DNA from: Pyrenophora tritici-repentis | Taxonomy: Eukaryota; Ascomycota; Dothideomycetes; Pleosporales; Pleosporaceae | Length of the DNA stretch: 64,000 nucleotides | Assembly: GCF_003171515.1 (NCBI RefSeq) | Contig: NC_089390.1 | Coordinates: forward strand, 7,502,001 to 7,566,000 | Direction: 5' to 3' | Shown here: one piece after another, positions 10,182 to 20,896 of the stretch | How positions within the stretch are numbered: the stretch's first letter is position 1 | Layout: the number at the start of each line of letters is the position of its first letter | The notes under the pieces: model-generated | Database searches by the model: none | What the model was told of the DNA's origin: nothing | What the model saw: the letters and a program-made list of their open reading frames with translations, nothing else | Made by a program: the position numbers and the translations under genes

Positions 10182-10186
10182 AAAAG

Positions 10187-11247
10187 CGACTAACACTAAT
10201 ACGAAAAGGAGCAGTTAAGCTTCTAGCACATCATGACCCTAATTTAATTAAGCGTGTCACTGCACCTACTACGCATATGCTGTCTCCTAGACAAGAGACT
10301 TTGCGAGTAGATTATAAACTTAAAGCTTACAGTTAGAGTGAGCGATCGCACTAAGAAGGAGCGAGCTAGAGAAAGATACCTAGCATCCCTTAAACTAATA
10401 AGGACCCCAAATCAATGGGACACGTGGCTGGCGGAATATGACTAAGCCGCCACGGAAGCTGAAGTATACAGCGTACTAGAAGTGTCATAACTTAATGCGA
10501 TGTTAAAGGACTTTCTAGTGGCCGTCTAGAAAACAGCACCTTTCTAGGCCGTAAACTTTTAAGAGAACGGACGATAGGTAGCTAGGATAAGCTAAAAGAA
10601 GATAATAAATTGGTTCCGAGAGTACGTAATAATGCACTATTCCCTTTCTAGATTAGGGAAGCACAAAGCAGCTATAGCAGCTTACGATAAAAGCATACAT
10701 AATAATACAACTCTCGCTAGAGGTGCATCCTACTAGCCACTGCGCGGGACGCCGAGCAGTGGGGTCACTGCGCCATCTACTAACTTAAATCTAGGGAATA
10801 CCTCGCAAACAAAGTATTAGGGACGTCCTCGTAAATAACTACAAAGTTTATAAGCTATAAGAAAGGTAGCACAGAAGCAGTCCTCAGCGTAAAGTAAAGG
10901 GACTACCTCTAGTTAGAAATGCTTAGCGTGTTATTAATATTATAAACTTAGAGCATGCTACTATGTTAATTCAGACCTAGTGCTAGAGTAGTAGACACTA
11001 AGTAAAGCTATAAATAGACTAGTATAGTTTAAATTCAAAAACAATATATAGCTGTAAGGGCTAATCCGCGGATGATATAGATCCTGTATACCCACGCTAG
11101 CTCTAAAATAATTATATATACTAACGCCGGAGTACTCTTAGTTACTAATCGAATAACTAGAAGGCTAAAAGATTACGGACATAGACGCCGCGTTCACTAC
11201 CATCGTACGGAGTAGGACAGCTGAGCACACGTACCCTCTCGCACGAT
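10187..11247 (+). pseudogene. Cop1 gag and protease relic, continued after Gyp1
   Basis: RIP-decayed coding DNA resuming after the Gyp1 target duplicate. Plus-frame translation gives gag-like segments (MHYSLSRLGKHKAAIAAYDK near 10625-10690) and, near 10920-10990, a cysteine-bearing stretch that may be a nucleocapsid knuckle. Near 11100-11200 it gives IIIYTNAGVLLVTNRITRR, the position and style of a copia protease (DxG replaced). Many TAG and TAA stops. It is cut at 11248 by Pogo1. Domain labels are inferred from order. Confidence 0.55.
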
Positions 11248-11249
11248 TA

Positions 11250-13357
11250 ACGTGTCCGTGCACCTTGTGCCCGGATTCATCTCATGCCCCGCGAACACCA
11301 TCTTAGCGATCTCAAATTTGAAGCTGTACAACACCACACAATAGCTTAATATTAATAAAAACATAGCATTGCAGTAATTAGATACTTGCGATTAACTTGT
11401 ACTATCTGAATTTTTGTGGGAGGTTGACGTTGCGGCCACGTGATGTGGTCTTTGGTGGTGGAGGCGATGGAGGAGATGCAACTCTATCGCGAGCTCTATC
11501 CTCCATCGCTCGTTTTTGACGCTTGTTCTTAGAAGAGGGCGCTCTTGAGGCTTTACGCTTGCGTTGTTGAGCTTGTTGGGTGGCTTTTTTCTGGTGTTGA
11601 GCTTCAACTTTGCGCGCGCGTTCAGCTGCTTTCTCAGCTCGCTCAAGCTCCCTTATCTCCTTGAGCCTCTGCCTCTCTACACGCTTCTCCTCGAGCTTAA
11701 CTTGACGCTGCAGTTGAACCTCCTCACGCTGCTTCTTGGCCTGTGCTTTTTGGAGTTTCTCCTCTATCTTATCTCGCTCCCGTACTACTTCTCTAGCTCG
11801 AGCCTCGCGTATCTTGCGAGGAGACCAGAAGACAGAGCCACCGTGATACTCCTGGCGCTGTTGAAGGTCAAGAGCTTTGCCCTTCTTCTTATGCTTCTTT
11901 TTATGTTGAAGAGCCTCCTTTAAGCCCTCGTTCTCATGCTGTAAAAGCTTATACTGCACAGAGGGATGGTGAACGCTTGAGCGCAGCTTTCTTGCCTCAT
12001 ACTGATGGCTATCATTGACAGCAGCTCGTACTAACCGATCGAGCTTTCTCCAGTCATGATCAGAGAGCCCTGAAGATGAGCTTCTCTCAGCTTCTGGCGT
12101 GCTGGCAAATCTACGAAGGATAACGTTGGGATCTATTGGCCATATACCAGTAGCTTCAAACGCTTTTAATATAGTTGATTGCTTAAACGAGGCCTGCCAA
12201 GCTCTCCAGAAGAGTGGGAAGAAGTCTCCTTTCTTAATTGGAATGAGGCCTTGAGCCTTGTAGAGATGGTTAGTGAGCTCGTTGGAGTAGGCTTGAGAGA
12301 GTGGCTTGAACAGCACTACATCGAGCGGCTGGAGCGTATGAGTCGAATGGGGAGGAAGGATCATGAGGAGGATCCTATGGCGATCGCAGTACTTGATAAA
12401 CTCCATCGTGAGGTGAGATCCATGGCCATCAAGGATGAGCAATCGCCATCTCCCTGATCGCTGCTTTGTATAGCGATCAAACACCTGCTCTAGCCAAGCT
12501 AGGCCTACGTCATTGTTTGACCAGCCTGTTAGAGATGATGAGACAAAGACCTCATGTTCTCCTGCCTTAATATCCTCCACCCAACTCGATCGTATGGCTC
12601 CATTTTTAGCTGCGTAGATAAGGGCTGGAGGCAGCGAGCTCCCATCGGCGCAGCAGCAGGCCAGGAGTGTCAGAAACTCGCGTGATCCATCCTGGAGAGA
12701 TGCTCGAACCTCTTTCTTATCCCATTGACGCCTGCTAAATATCCTCTTACTCCTGCCTATCATACCAATAAGGAAGCCCTTTTCATCCATATTGTATATA
12801 TCTCGAGCCTCTAGGTGGTATTCGGTGATCTTCTGGTGCAGCAGCTCGAAGTAGAGTCTATACTTTGACTCAGAATCAGCCAGGTGGCGCGTACGATCCA
12901 TGGCGGTGGTCCACTTTGAGATAAGATAGATCTCGTGTCGGTTAATGAAGCGAGTAACCCAGCTCTCGCTGAGCTGCTGATGGGCTACTTCTGATGAGAA
13001 ATTCCTGATCATCTCTCTTGTAGGAGGTAGGCCTTGCTTAGTGAGCTTAGTGATATATCGTACAAGCTCTAACTCTTGTTGTGGGCCGATAGCTTGCTGC
13101 TGAGCGTATCCATCGCTCCTAGGCCCTGTCACGCGCCTCCATCTTCGCCCTAGCGTTGAGCGGTTAACCCCCCATTTTTCAGCAACTTCTTTTAATGTGA
13201 ATTTCTCTCCTGGATCGCGCGATTCTAAATCTGCAATCGCTTCATCAATCGGAGCCATAGTTGTGGAGTTATTGCGCGTCAAAGTTGTAGTATTGAGACA
13301 CGCGTCGGTGTTCGGCGGGGCATGAGATGAATCCGGGCATGAGGTGCACGGACACGT
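11250..13357 (-). mobile_element. Pogo1, complete pogo-type DNA transposon (2108 bp)
   Basis: Flanked by TA (11248-11249 and 13358-13359). TIRs start ACGTGTCCGTGCACCT at both ends and match for about 42 bp with two differences at positions 17-18 (TG/CA) before diverging. Contains one intact minus-strand transposase. It sits in the Cop1 relic, shows no RIP, and no second copy occurs in the window. Confidence 0.95.
11402..13258 (-). CDS. Pogo1 transposase (HTH-CENPB/DDE)
   Basis: 618 residues from the ATG at 13258-13256 (MAPIDEAIADLE). An upstream in-frame TTG would add 8 residues but is a poor start. N-terminal helix-turn-helix (LKEVAEKWGVNRSTLGRRW), a CENP-B-like second DNA-binding domain (about 55-150), then the DDE core: IYNMDEKGF D158, LLILDGHGSH D277, HTLQPLDV D313, DD35D spacing. 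Residues about 440-600 are a long Lys/Arg/Gln/Glu-rich coiled coil, and the C-terminus is strongly basic with a run of prolines. Longer than FotA because of this tail. Reading frame and catalytic triad intact. Confidence 0.95.
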   Translation of the reverse strand: MAPIDEAIADLESRDPGEKFTLKEVAEKWGVNRSTLGRRWRRVTGPRSDGYAQQQAIGPQQELELVRYITKLTKQGLPPTREMIRNFSSEVAHQQLSESWVTRFINRHEIYLISKWTTAMDRTRHLADSESKYRLYFELLHQKITEYHLEARDIYNMDEKGFLIGMIGRSKRIFSRRQWDKKEVRASLQDGSREFLTLLACCCADGSSLPPALIYAAKNGAIRSSWVEDIKAGEHEVFVSSSLTGWSNNDVGLAWLEQVFDRYTKQRSGRWRLLILDGHGSHLTMEFIKYCDRHRILLMILPPHSTHTLQPLDVVLFKPLSQAYSNELTNHLYKAQGLIPIKKGDFFPLFWRAWQASFKQSTILKAFEATGIWPIDPNVILRRFASTPEAERSSSSGLSDHDWRKLDRLVRAAVNDSHQYEARKLRSSVHHPSVQYKLLQHENEGLKEALQHKKKHKKKGKALDLQQRQEYHGGSVFWSPRKIREARAREVVRERDKIEEKLQKAQAKKQREEVQLQRQVKLEEKRVERQRLKEIRELERAEKAAERARKVEAQHQKKATQQAQQRKRKASRAPSSKNKRQKRAMEDRARDRVASPPSPPPPKTTSRGRNVNLPQKFR

Positions 13358-13359
13358 TA

Positions 13360-13577
13360 TTTATTCTTATTTCAGGAGCGACGTGCTACATCACAAACTA
13401 TCTAGATTAGATATATAACTACCGCCCGTTATTATTAAGAAACAACATATAGGCTAGTAGTATAAAGATTTAGATACGAGGATACGGGACTATAGACATT
13501 ACGCTGCAACATTAGCATAAGATAACAAAGCTAGTGCTGCGAGATATAGCAATCTGCCTAGAGATCGTATATAATCT
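13360..13577 (+). pseudogene. Cop1 relic segment between Pogo1 and a solo LTR
   Basis: About 220 bp of AT-rich decayed DNA continuing the copia relic interrupted by Pogo1. The only support for identity is position: it resumes across the following solo LTR into clear copia integrase sequence. No domain recognised. Confidence 0.4.
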
Positions 13578-13582
13578 AGTAT

Positions 13583-13778
13583 TGTCGCGGAAATGGACTT
13601 GATGTTGGACGTCGGATGATCACGTGATCGGATCGGGTCTTTGAGACTCCGGATCCGTGCCAAGGGACTGATCCATCATGTACAAATACCGGACCAGCCG
13701 TCTGATCTTTCTGATCCTTAGAGCAATCAATGATCCCACTCTTGAACGAATCTGATCGGTGTCATCCCAACTATCATA
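13583..13778 (+). repeat. Solo LTR of the Cop2 family (196 bp)
   Basis: Starts TGTCGCGG and ends CTATCATA, with the 5-bp duplication AGTAT at 13578-13582 and 13779-13783. Nearly identical to the LTRs at 30889, 38680 and 45222. It carries almost no RIP although the host DNA around it is saturated, so it arrived later, or short solo LTRs escape RIP. Confidence 0.93.
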
Positions 13779-13783
13779 AGTAT

Positions 13784-16700
13784 CCTTCTAACTACTACGG
13801 CAGAGAGGAATCTAGTAGGATACTAAATTAAACCTAACCAACCTACGAGGACTAGACGATTAAGTTATAAGCAACTTCTTCGAAAATTTTGGCTAGTAGG
13901 TATTAGAGTATAATCCTCTAGCCTAGGTATTTATCTTTATAAAAGCTATCACAGCACGCACGCAGCAAGGACTAAATAAGGCCTTAGCGATGCTGTGGCA
14001 CAAGAGACTTAGCTACTTAGGACTAGCAGTAATCGAGCATCTCGTGTAGCAGTCTAAGGGGGTGCGAGTTTAAGAGGTAACGACAGTATAATGCGACTCC
14101 TGCGGAAGAGCTAAGTCTAAGAGACAGATACAACGCTTACAGCGAACTAACGACGAAGGCCTCAGAGAGCGACTCGCTATCGACTTCTATATATACCAAG
14201 CCTAGGCTATTATAAAAGAGAAGAGCTAAATGCTTATTACTAATTATTTTTTAGGCCTCTAATAGGACCTATACTTTACTAATAACTAGACAGCTAAGTC
14301 TATTATCTAGCTACTTATAACTTTCTTCTTATTTATAAAGAACTATTATAACATATCTGTTAAAACTATAGAGTCTAATAACGAGATTATAACTACTGAG
14401 CTAGATGTTAAGCGATAGCTAGTAACACAAGGTATTAGAGTCGAGCCCTTAGCCCTAGATACATAGGCACAAAACGGTGGAGCTAAGCGCTTAGGGGGTG
14501 TAAACAAGGAGAAGGCACGCGTAATACGACTTAACGCTAATCTCTCTTAGGAACTATAGCTGGAAATTACTTAAGCCGCAGTCTATCTCTATAATAAAAC
14601 TCTAAACTATAATAATTACTAGAAGACACTATACGAAGTCTTCTTTATATAAGTAGATTTTAGTAATAAAATAGTTATATCTCTCTAAAAACTAAACCTT
14701 ACTTATCTTAAAGTATATAGCTGCAAAGCTTTCGCTATAATAGACGACACCTATAGAGAGAAGTTACGCCTTCAACGCCTCGAGCTAAAGGTATAGATCA
14801 GATACCTAGTTAGATACTAGTTATTAAACATCTACTAAATCTAGATACTATTACTCGCTAAAGTGAGAAGCACTAGAGACGTTATCTTTAACAAACAGTT
14901 AATCTTTAATAGCGAAACTAAAGACCTAATAGATAACCTTATATATAATACGCTAGAAGAAATCGCAATATACGTGAGGACTATTAAGCTGCTAACACTA
15001 GCGCAGCAACTAGAGACGAAGTCCTTCTATAAGGACAGTCTACTAGAGGAGTTACTCGCTCAGGACAGCGAGGGCGACTAGCTATGATACTATTAAGGGA
15101 GAAAAATCTAGGATAGCTACTTAACACCTCTAGCGACACCGCTACCCGCAGCGTTGCTCGCGCGGCTAATAGCAGGAGCATCGCTAGATAAGAAGAATTA
15201 ACAAGGAACCACTAAGACTGCCCTATAGGCAGCAGCGTTCATAGTAGGTACCTAAGCTAGAAAGGTTAGAGAATATAGAGGAGTAGCAATAGATAAGGCT
15301 GCGATTATAAGAATACTCGCTGAAGGCTTAAAGCCCTATCGTAGTTAGCTACTACCTCTGCTAGTATGCTAAACTAAGCTTAAGGACTACCTAATAGGAG
15401 AACTATTTAAAGAAGTAGAACAGTCCTATCTAGCAAGCTATATGATGGGCTAGACCCATGTATGCCTACTTGTAGGCCGAGAAAGAGCAGCGCAGTCATG
15501 CCTCCTACATAAATATTAGCTACGCAATCTGAATCACGTTGATTCAACTTGTGCATGCCTTTTGCGCACGCGTGGTGCATGTAGTTGTGCCGCTAGTCTT
15601 ATAGATTAATGCCCTTTACAAACTAATATTACATAAACTTTCAGATAGAGATCCCTATAAAGAAAATTAATTAAATAGGATAATAAATCCTGCACTGTAT
15701 GTAGGTGTACACCTACAAACTTAATAAGCATCACTAACTACTTAAGTGAAAGGCACAACTAGTCATCTACGGTGATTAGCAGCGAAACATTACATCGTAA
15801 GACACCTACGCAGCAACACTCGCAAGCTAGTTATTCTAAATACTAACTATAATTATCGTAAAGTACAACTTAGAGCATGAACAATACAGCGTAGTAAACG
15901 CCTTCGTGTATATAATAATAGACTAAGGAGTATTTATAAGAATACTACGCGGCTATTAGAAGCTAGGTACTATACTTGAGCTTAATAGGTCATTATATAG
16001 ACCACGTATATCCCCCCTCCTCTGGCAGAAAGAGTTTATAAGCACTCTTAAAAAACTTAGGCTCTGGGAAGTATTACATAAACCATACTATCTTGCTAAA
16101 GATAGTATTATTATATTCTTCTACGTAGACAATATTATACTCGCATACTAAAAAGATATATAGTAATTCGCCTAATAGGCAATTACGCGCCTCTAGGATA
16201 GATACCTATTTAATGGAGGAAACAACTTATAATAGTTCCTTAGCGTCGAGATTATCTAAGATAAAAAGGCATAGATAATCTAGCTGTCGTAGTCGGCCTA
16301 TATAGATAAGATTAGTAGACTATCTAATAATACTAATATTAGACACGACACGCTAATAGCGACTACTAAATTCCTTCTACGAGATAGCTTCGCCTCCCTA
16401 TTAGAGATTAATAAATACTAGCGTAAGATAGGCTTACTCGTCTTTGCAGCTGTAACTACTAGACTAGATATCGCCTTTGTAACGTCGTGGCTCGCTCGCT
16501 TTCTCTTAAACCTAGAACTAGAGCACTGTAACGCTGCTAACTAAGTCCTCTAATATCTACTAGTAATAAAGCACCTTACGCTTTAACTTAGAGGAGGCAC
16601 TAGACTATAGATAGCTAGCGACACCTCCTTTACTAATAATACCCTAGACAGAATGAGCTTACAAGGCTACGCAATTAAGCTCTTAAATAGGCTTATTGTA

Positions 16701-16837
16701 TTGAAATCTAATGAATAAGACACTATTATAATATTAACGATAGAAGCTAAGCTCCTCGCTCTATCTTAAGTAGCTAAGGAAGCTCTATTTCTATCTCGTC
16801 TCCTTAAGGAGCTAAACATCTACCTAGAGAACCCTAG
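13784..16837 (+). pseudogene. Cop1 pol relic: GAG-pre-integrase, integrase, RT, RNase H
   Basis: Continuous homology to Ty1/copia pol read through RIP stops. About 13950-14200 GAG-pre-integrase (NDEGLRERLAIDFY). 14250-14650 integrase core (WDLYFTNN region with one stop, then VKTIESNNEIITTEL, AQNGGAKR, corresponding to the D and E motifs). 15830-16160 RT with FYVDNI in place of YVDD. 16280-16500 (AAVTTRLDIAFV). 16590-16830 RNase H (LTIEAKLLALS). About 15440-15720 does not translate and may be a small insertion. The 5' side carries the Cop1 LTR, the 3' LTR is missing and the relic ends at a Pogo2 TIR. Confidence 0.85.
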
Positions 16838-16839
16838 TA

Positions 16840-17342
16840 ACATACCTCACGGGCGAGTGGCCCACATGGGCGAGTGACCCACCTATGCCAAGACCCCACC
16901 AAACCCACGACTGTACACGATAGTATAGCATCGCCTAGGACTACTATAGAGAATCGTAATAGGCTATTCCACATAGAATCTACTACTACTACTACTACTT
17001 CTTACTTACATGTACGTTAGTTATATCCTACCTTGCCGCAGTGTCTACAGCGCTGTTAGCTAGGCTTACCTACCCTAACGCGCACCCTCTTCTTCGTCTT
17101 CTTCCTATTACTACGCGCCCTAAACTCCTTAAGGGTCGTTAGTCGCACGCCCTTATTAAATATTAAAGTCGCTTACTACTATATACGCTTTCTTTTATAT
17201 AATCTACGCTTACTTTAGGCTTCGTTAGCGGCTTAGAGCTTAGCGGTACGCTTAGTTATTAATACCAGAGAATCCGCTATTATCTCTACACCTTTTCATA
17301 GGCTTTCCATCGCTTTAACTATATACGTAGGTAAGCTATCTG
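16840..17342 (-). pseudogene. Pogo2 fragment: one TIR and transposase C-terminus
   Basis: Begins after TA (16838-16839) with ACATACCTCACGGGCGAG, the TIR also seen at 42220 and 44049. Minus-strand translation recalls the C-terminal part of the relic at 42220-44049 (knuckle-like cysteines, then basic residues). A (CTA)n-like run lies near 16980. The rest of the element was lost or displaced by the FotB insertion at 17345. Confidence 0.65.
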
Positions 17343-17474
17343 TAACATGTTTTATAAGCGAGTCGTCAATACAAGCGAGTCGTCAGCCCCACCAACTTTT
17401 ACGACTTTAAAGCGACGCATCTTAACAACGCGATAATATCATTGCTAGATATTAATATAGTGGATTACTCTATA

Positions 17475-19311
17475 ACGTGGTTGGCAAGCGAGTCGGTCAG
17501 ACAAGCGAGTCGGTCACCCCACCAACTTTTGCAACTTTAAAGCGATATATCTCAACAACACGATAATATTATTGCTAGATATTGATATAGTAGACTACTC
17601 TATATTAATAGTATTAGTGTTGCATGTGCGCGAGTTGTGCCCGGTCTCTTTGCATCTAGTGCAGCGCCTTTGAGCGCGCTGGCTGAGGCCTGATCGCGCT
17701 CCTCCTCGACGCTCTTCATGAGCAATCTGCTGGTCAGCCTCATTTTGAGCTAGTATATCCTCTCCAGTTCTTTTTATAAGTACTCCGTGCTTCTGTATAC
17801 GCCTTTTAGAGCGCCGCCTACGCGCTGAGGCTGCGCTGTTAGCCTTCTTAAGACTGGAGATCTGATCGCGCATTAGCTCAGCAGAGAGCATTATCACCTC
17901 AGCGCCCTTCTTCAGCTGGTTAATTGCCTCAATAATTAATACTGGTGATAAGCTCTTGTGCTGGCGCACGCGCTCACGTATTAGGCTTGACTAAGCTTCA
18001 AGCTTACGCGCGTTGCTCGGCGTTTAAGCTACCCAGGGAGCCTCTGGCAGAGCTGCTGCTGGAGGAGTAGGTGTACGCAGCTGTACATCTAGCTTTGATA
18101 GAACAGCCTCTAGTTGTAGAGGAACAAGGCCTGCGCCGCGGAAGGCTGAGCAGATGTTGGCTGGCGTGAACGCTTAATCAAATGCTATCTTGAATGCTGG
18201 CAGAAACTCTAGCTTGGTGATGTGGTTGATGTGGTTGCGCATGAGGCTCTCCACCTCACGGCTGTACGCGCGCTTCAATGGCGAGAAGCAGCCAACATCA
18301 AGTGGCTGGAGTAGGTGAGATGAGTGAGGAGGCATACAGAGCGTATAGATATTGTTCTCCTTACAGAGCTCCTGGAACTCTAGAGATTGGTGGCTCCTAT
18401 GGCCATCAATAATAAGCAGGCGACGCGCGCCTATAGTACGAGCCTGCGTGTGAGCGTTGAAGTGCTTTAGCCACTCAACTCTAAGCTTATTATTCGTCCA
18501 GCCATTATCGCTGACTGCGATCGCCTAGTCGCGTAGGATATCCTCCTTATACCACGCTAATAGGTGGTACTGACTAGCGAAGATGAGGAACAGTGGCACT
18601 AACCAGCCACCAGCGCTAATAGTAGCAATTAGCGTTACCCACTCGCGATTGCCTAGCTAAAGAGTCTTCGGCCTGCCTCTCCTCTCTGCTCCTGTTATAA
18701 CCAGCTGCGTTGTAATCTTGCCCATTATAAAGCCAGCTTCATCAAAGTTGTATATATCCTCATCGCAGATACTAAGCTCAGCCTTTGTCTTCTCTATAAG
18801 CTCAAACCAGCTTCTAATAAGGGCTGGATTCTCACAGAGAGCTCTCTGCCTATCGTACGCTTGGTTGAAACACGTCCGAAGACTATCTGTCCGCTTGACA
18901 AAGTTGGCTGGCCACTTCTGCCCAACCTGGCCAGCGCCGCGCGCAGCCAGCAGCTTATCAGCCATATCGCGTGCAGCTGCGTAGGTAGGCGCAAACCCGC
19001 GCTGATCTAGATGAAGTATATAGCTAACAATCACCTCCTCTTCTCTCTGGGTAAGCTTCCTTGAGTTAGGCTGGCAATCGCGTCGCGCGCGCTTTCCAGC
19101 GCGCCGGTCAATTAGGGTTGATTTTGGGATATCGAAGACTGTAGCAGCGCGTCGCGTACTCTGAATTTGGGCAGAATCTATAGATAAGAGAGCAAGCTGA
19201 ATATCTGCTTCATTTGAAGGCACAAGAGGAGCGCGGCGTGGAGGCATTATGTGTTGAGATAGAGTAGGTGATTAAAGTTGGTGGGGTGACCGACTCGCTT
19301 GCCAACCACGT
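17475..19311 (-). mobile_element. Inner FotB copy (1837 bp) nested in the outer FotB
   Basis: Complete element with ends ACGTGGTTGGCAAGCGAG and the reverse complement, flanked by TA (17473-17474, 19312-19313). The outer copy sequence is continuous across it, which proves insertion into its own family. Left end carries two direct repeats of AAGCGAGTCGGTC, right end one, as in the copy at 39118. Confidence 0.93.
17595..19247 (-). pseudogene. FotB transposase pseudogene in the inner copy
   Basis: Begins at ATG 19247 ([16 protein letters not shown]) and stays open for 196 residues to 18657, including the first catalytic motif NFDEAGF. It then meets stops (for example CAG to TAG after GRPKTL) and is open again for the last 124 residues (17595-17969), which end in the CCHC knuckle [14 protein letters not shown]. 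Mutations relative to the intact copy at 39238-40893 are mostly G-to-A and C-to-T, plus a block of non-RIP differences around 18535-18620 informative for gene conversion. Confidence 0.9.
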
Positions 19312-19929
19312 TATTAATAGTATTAGTCTTGCATATGCGCGAGTTGTGCCTAGTCTCCTTGCACCTAGTGCAGCGCCTTTGAGCCCGCTGGCTAAGGCCT
19401 GATTTCGCTCCTCCTTAACGCTCTTCATGAGCAATCTGCTGGTTAGACTCATTCTAAGCCAGTATATCCTCTCCAGCTCCTTTTGTGAGTACTCCATACT
19501 TCTGTATACGCCTTTTAGAGCGCCGCCTACGCGCTAAGGCTGCGCTGTTGGCTCTCTTAAGACTAGAGATCTAATCGCGCATCAGCTTAGCAGAGAGCAT
19601 TATTACCTCAGCGCCCTTCTTTAGCTAATTAATCGCCTTAATAATTAATGCTAGTAATAAGCTCTTGTGCTAGCGCACGCGCTCACGTATAAGGCTTAAC
19701 TAAGCCTCAAGCTTACCTAAGCCTCAAGCTTACGCGCGTTGCTCGGCGTTTAAGCTACCTAGGGAGCCTCTGGCAGAGCTGCTAGAGGAGTAGGTGTACG
19801 CAGCTGTACATCTAGCTTTGATAGAATAGCCTCTAGTTGTAGAGGAATAAGGCCTAAGCCGCAGAAGGCTAAGTAGATGTTAGCTAGTGTAAATGCTCTA
19901 TTAAACGCTATCTTGAATGCTGGCAGAAA

Positions 19930-20137
19930 TGTAAGGGTCTCACATGGGTCAGGTATTTGAAACTGTGTTGAATTACAAAGTAATTGCAGTGCAGAGCTTG
20001 TAAGAAGCTCTGCGCGGAATATATCTAAGTAGGGGTGCGCATGGGCCACTAAACAGGTGGCTCGTGCGCAAACATTAAAACAACGCTAAGGCATCTAGCA
20101 GGTAGCCTGTGCGGGGCAACGGCCTAAAACCATCACA
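19930..20137 (-). repeat. Gyp3 LTR (208 bp), 3' LTR of a minus-strand gypsy relic
   Basis: Same 208-bp sequence as the solo LTR at 49919-50126, with several G:C to A:T changes. Read on the minus strand it is preceded by a purine run (AGAGGGGAA) and by gypsy pol C-terminal sequence, so it is a 3' LTR. It contains a perfect 9-bp hairpin (GCAGAGCTT, loop GTAAG) at 19991-20013. No matching target duplicate on its two sides, as expected for one end of a longer element. Confidence 0.85.
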
Positions 20138-20894
20138 CATTCCCCTCTAAAAAGCGCTCAAAGTTCTGACTAAGGCGTAAACTTATTTAAGTACTTACTA
20201 TCTAGTAGCTAGAGCAGGGCTATAGCGAGCTGTCTGTCGTCATCGTAGTTATAAAATATAGCGTGTAGTCCTAGTTAGCTAAGGTTACGGGTGTAAAAGT
20301 CCTAGACTAAGTCTTTACAGCTGCGTAGGTTATAGTAGGGCTGCTATAGCTCTAACTTATTGTCGCCTACCTATTCTACCTTATATTGTAGTAATCCACG
20401 CTTACCTATATAAGGGTCGACGAGATTACGTTGTATGCGAGAGTCTAGGACTTAGGAGACCACGTATTCTGTGACTCTATCGTTGCTAAGGTGGACTTTA
20501 GGGGGAGCGGCATCGCCTAGACGAGGTTATCTAGGTAAGGCGTCGTCCTCGTACGGTTGTAGGAGCCATAGGTAGAAGGCTAGGAAGATAGCTTTAAGCT
20601 AAGGAGGAAGGTCTAGTTCGTAGGCTATATTATTAATAACCTAAGTAATCTAGTATAGCCCTATACTCTTATAGTCTAGTAACTTGACTAGTCTTTTAGT
20701 TTTAATATAGCTGGCGTTTAGTATTACCTAGTTACCTACGTTAAACTATAGTGCTAGGTATTAGTTCGCGTCTACGAACTCTTTCATCTTGTCTTAAGCC
20801 TATAGGATTTATTATTGTAGGAAGGTGCGCGTTGTGTTAATGCGCTAGGTAAGGGCATTGGCGTTCTATTGCTGTTAGGCGATAGCAGGGTAAT
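20138..20894 (-). pseudogene. Gyp3 pol C-terminus relic (integrase tail and chromodomain)
   Basis: Minus-strand translation through RIP stops gives VMLNASYIKTKRLVKLLDYKS-like sequence, then INNIAYELDLPP, a linker, VLDSR and GLLQYKVE, the usual gypsy order of integrase C-terminal domain and chromodomain. Interrupted at 20895 by Tcl and continued at 23001. Confidence 0.75.
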
Positions 20895-20896
20895 TA

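Larger units (their letters stand above)
17345..19929 (-). mobile_element. Outer FotB copy, RIP-mutated, split by an inner FotB and truncated
   Basis: Left end ACATGTTTTATAAGCGAG matches the FotB end with C-to-T and G-to-A changes, preceded by TA (17343-17344). The copy runs 17345-17474, is split at a TA by the inner FotB, resumes at 19312 with the transposase 3' end on the minus strand, and stops at 19929 where a Gyp3 LTR begins. The resumed part holds many stops. A short direct duplication (AAGCTTACCTAAGCCTC) lies near 19700-19735. Confidence 0.85.

Noticed and set aside
11564..11923. Leucine-rich 119-codon plus-strand frame as a membrane protein
   Set aside because: It is the reverse of the Lys/Glu-rich coiled coil of the Pogo1 transposase.
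15440..15720. Possible small non-autonomous element in Cop1
   Set aside because: It does not translate, but I found no convincing inverted repeats with a target duplicate.
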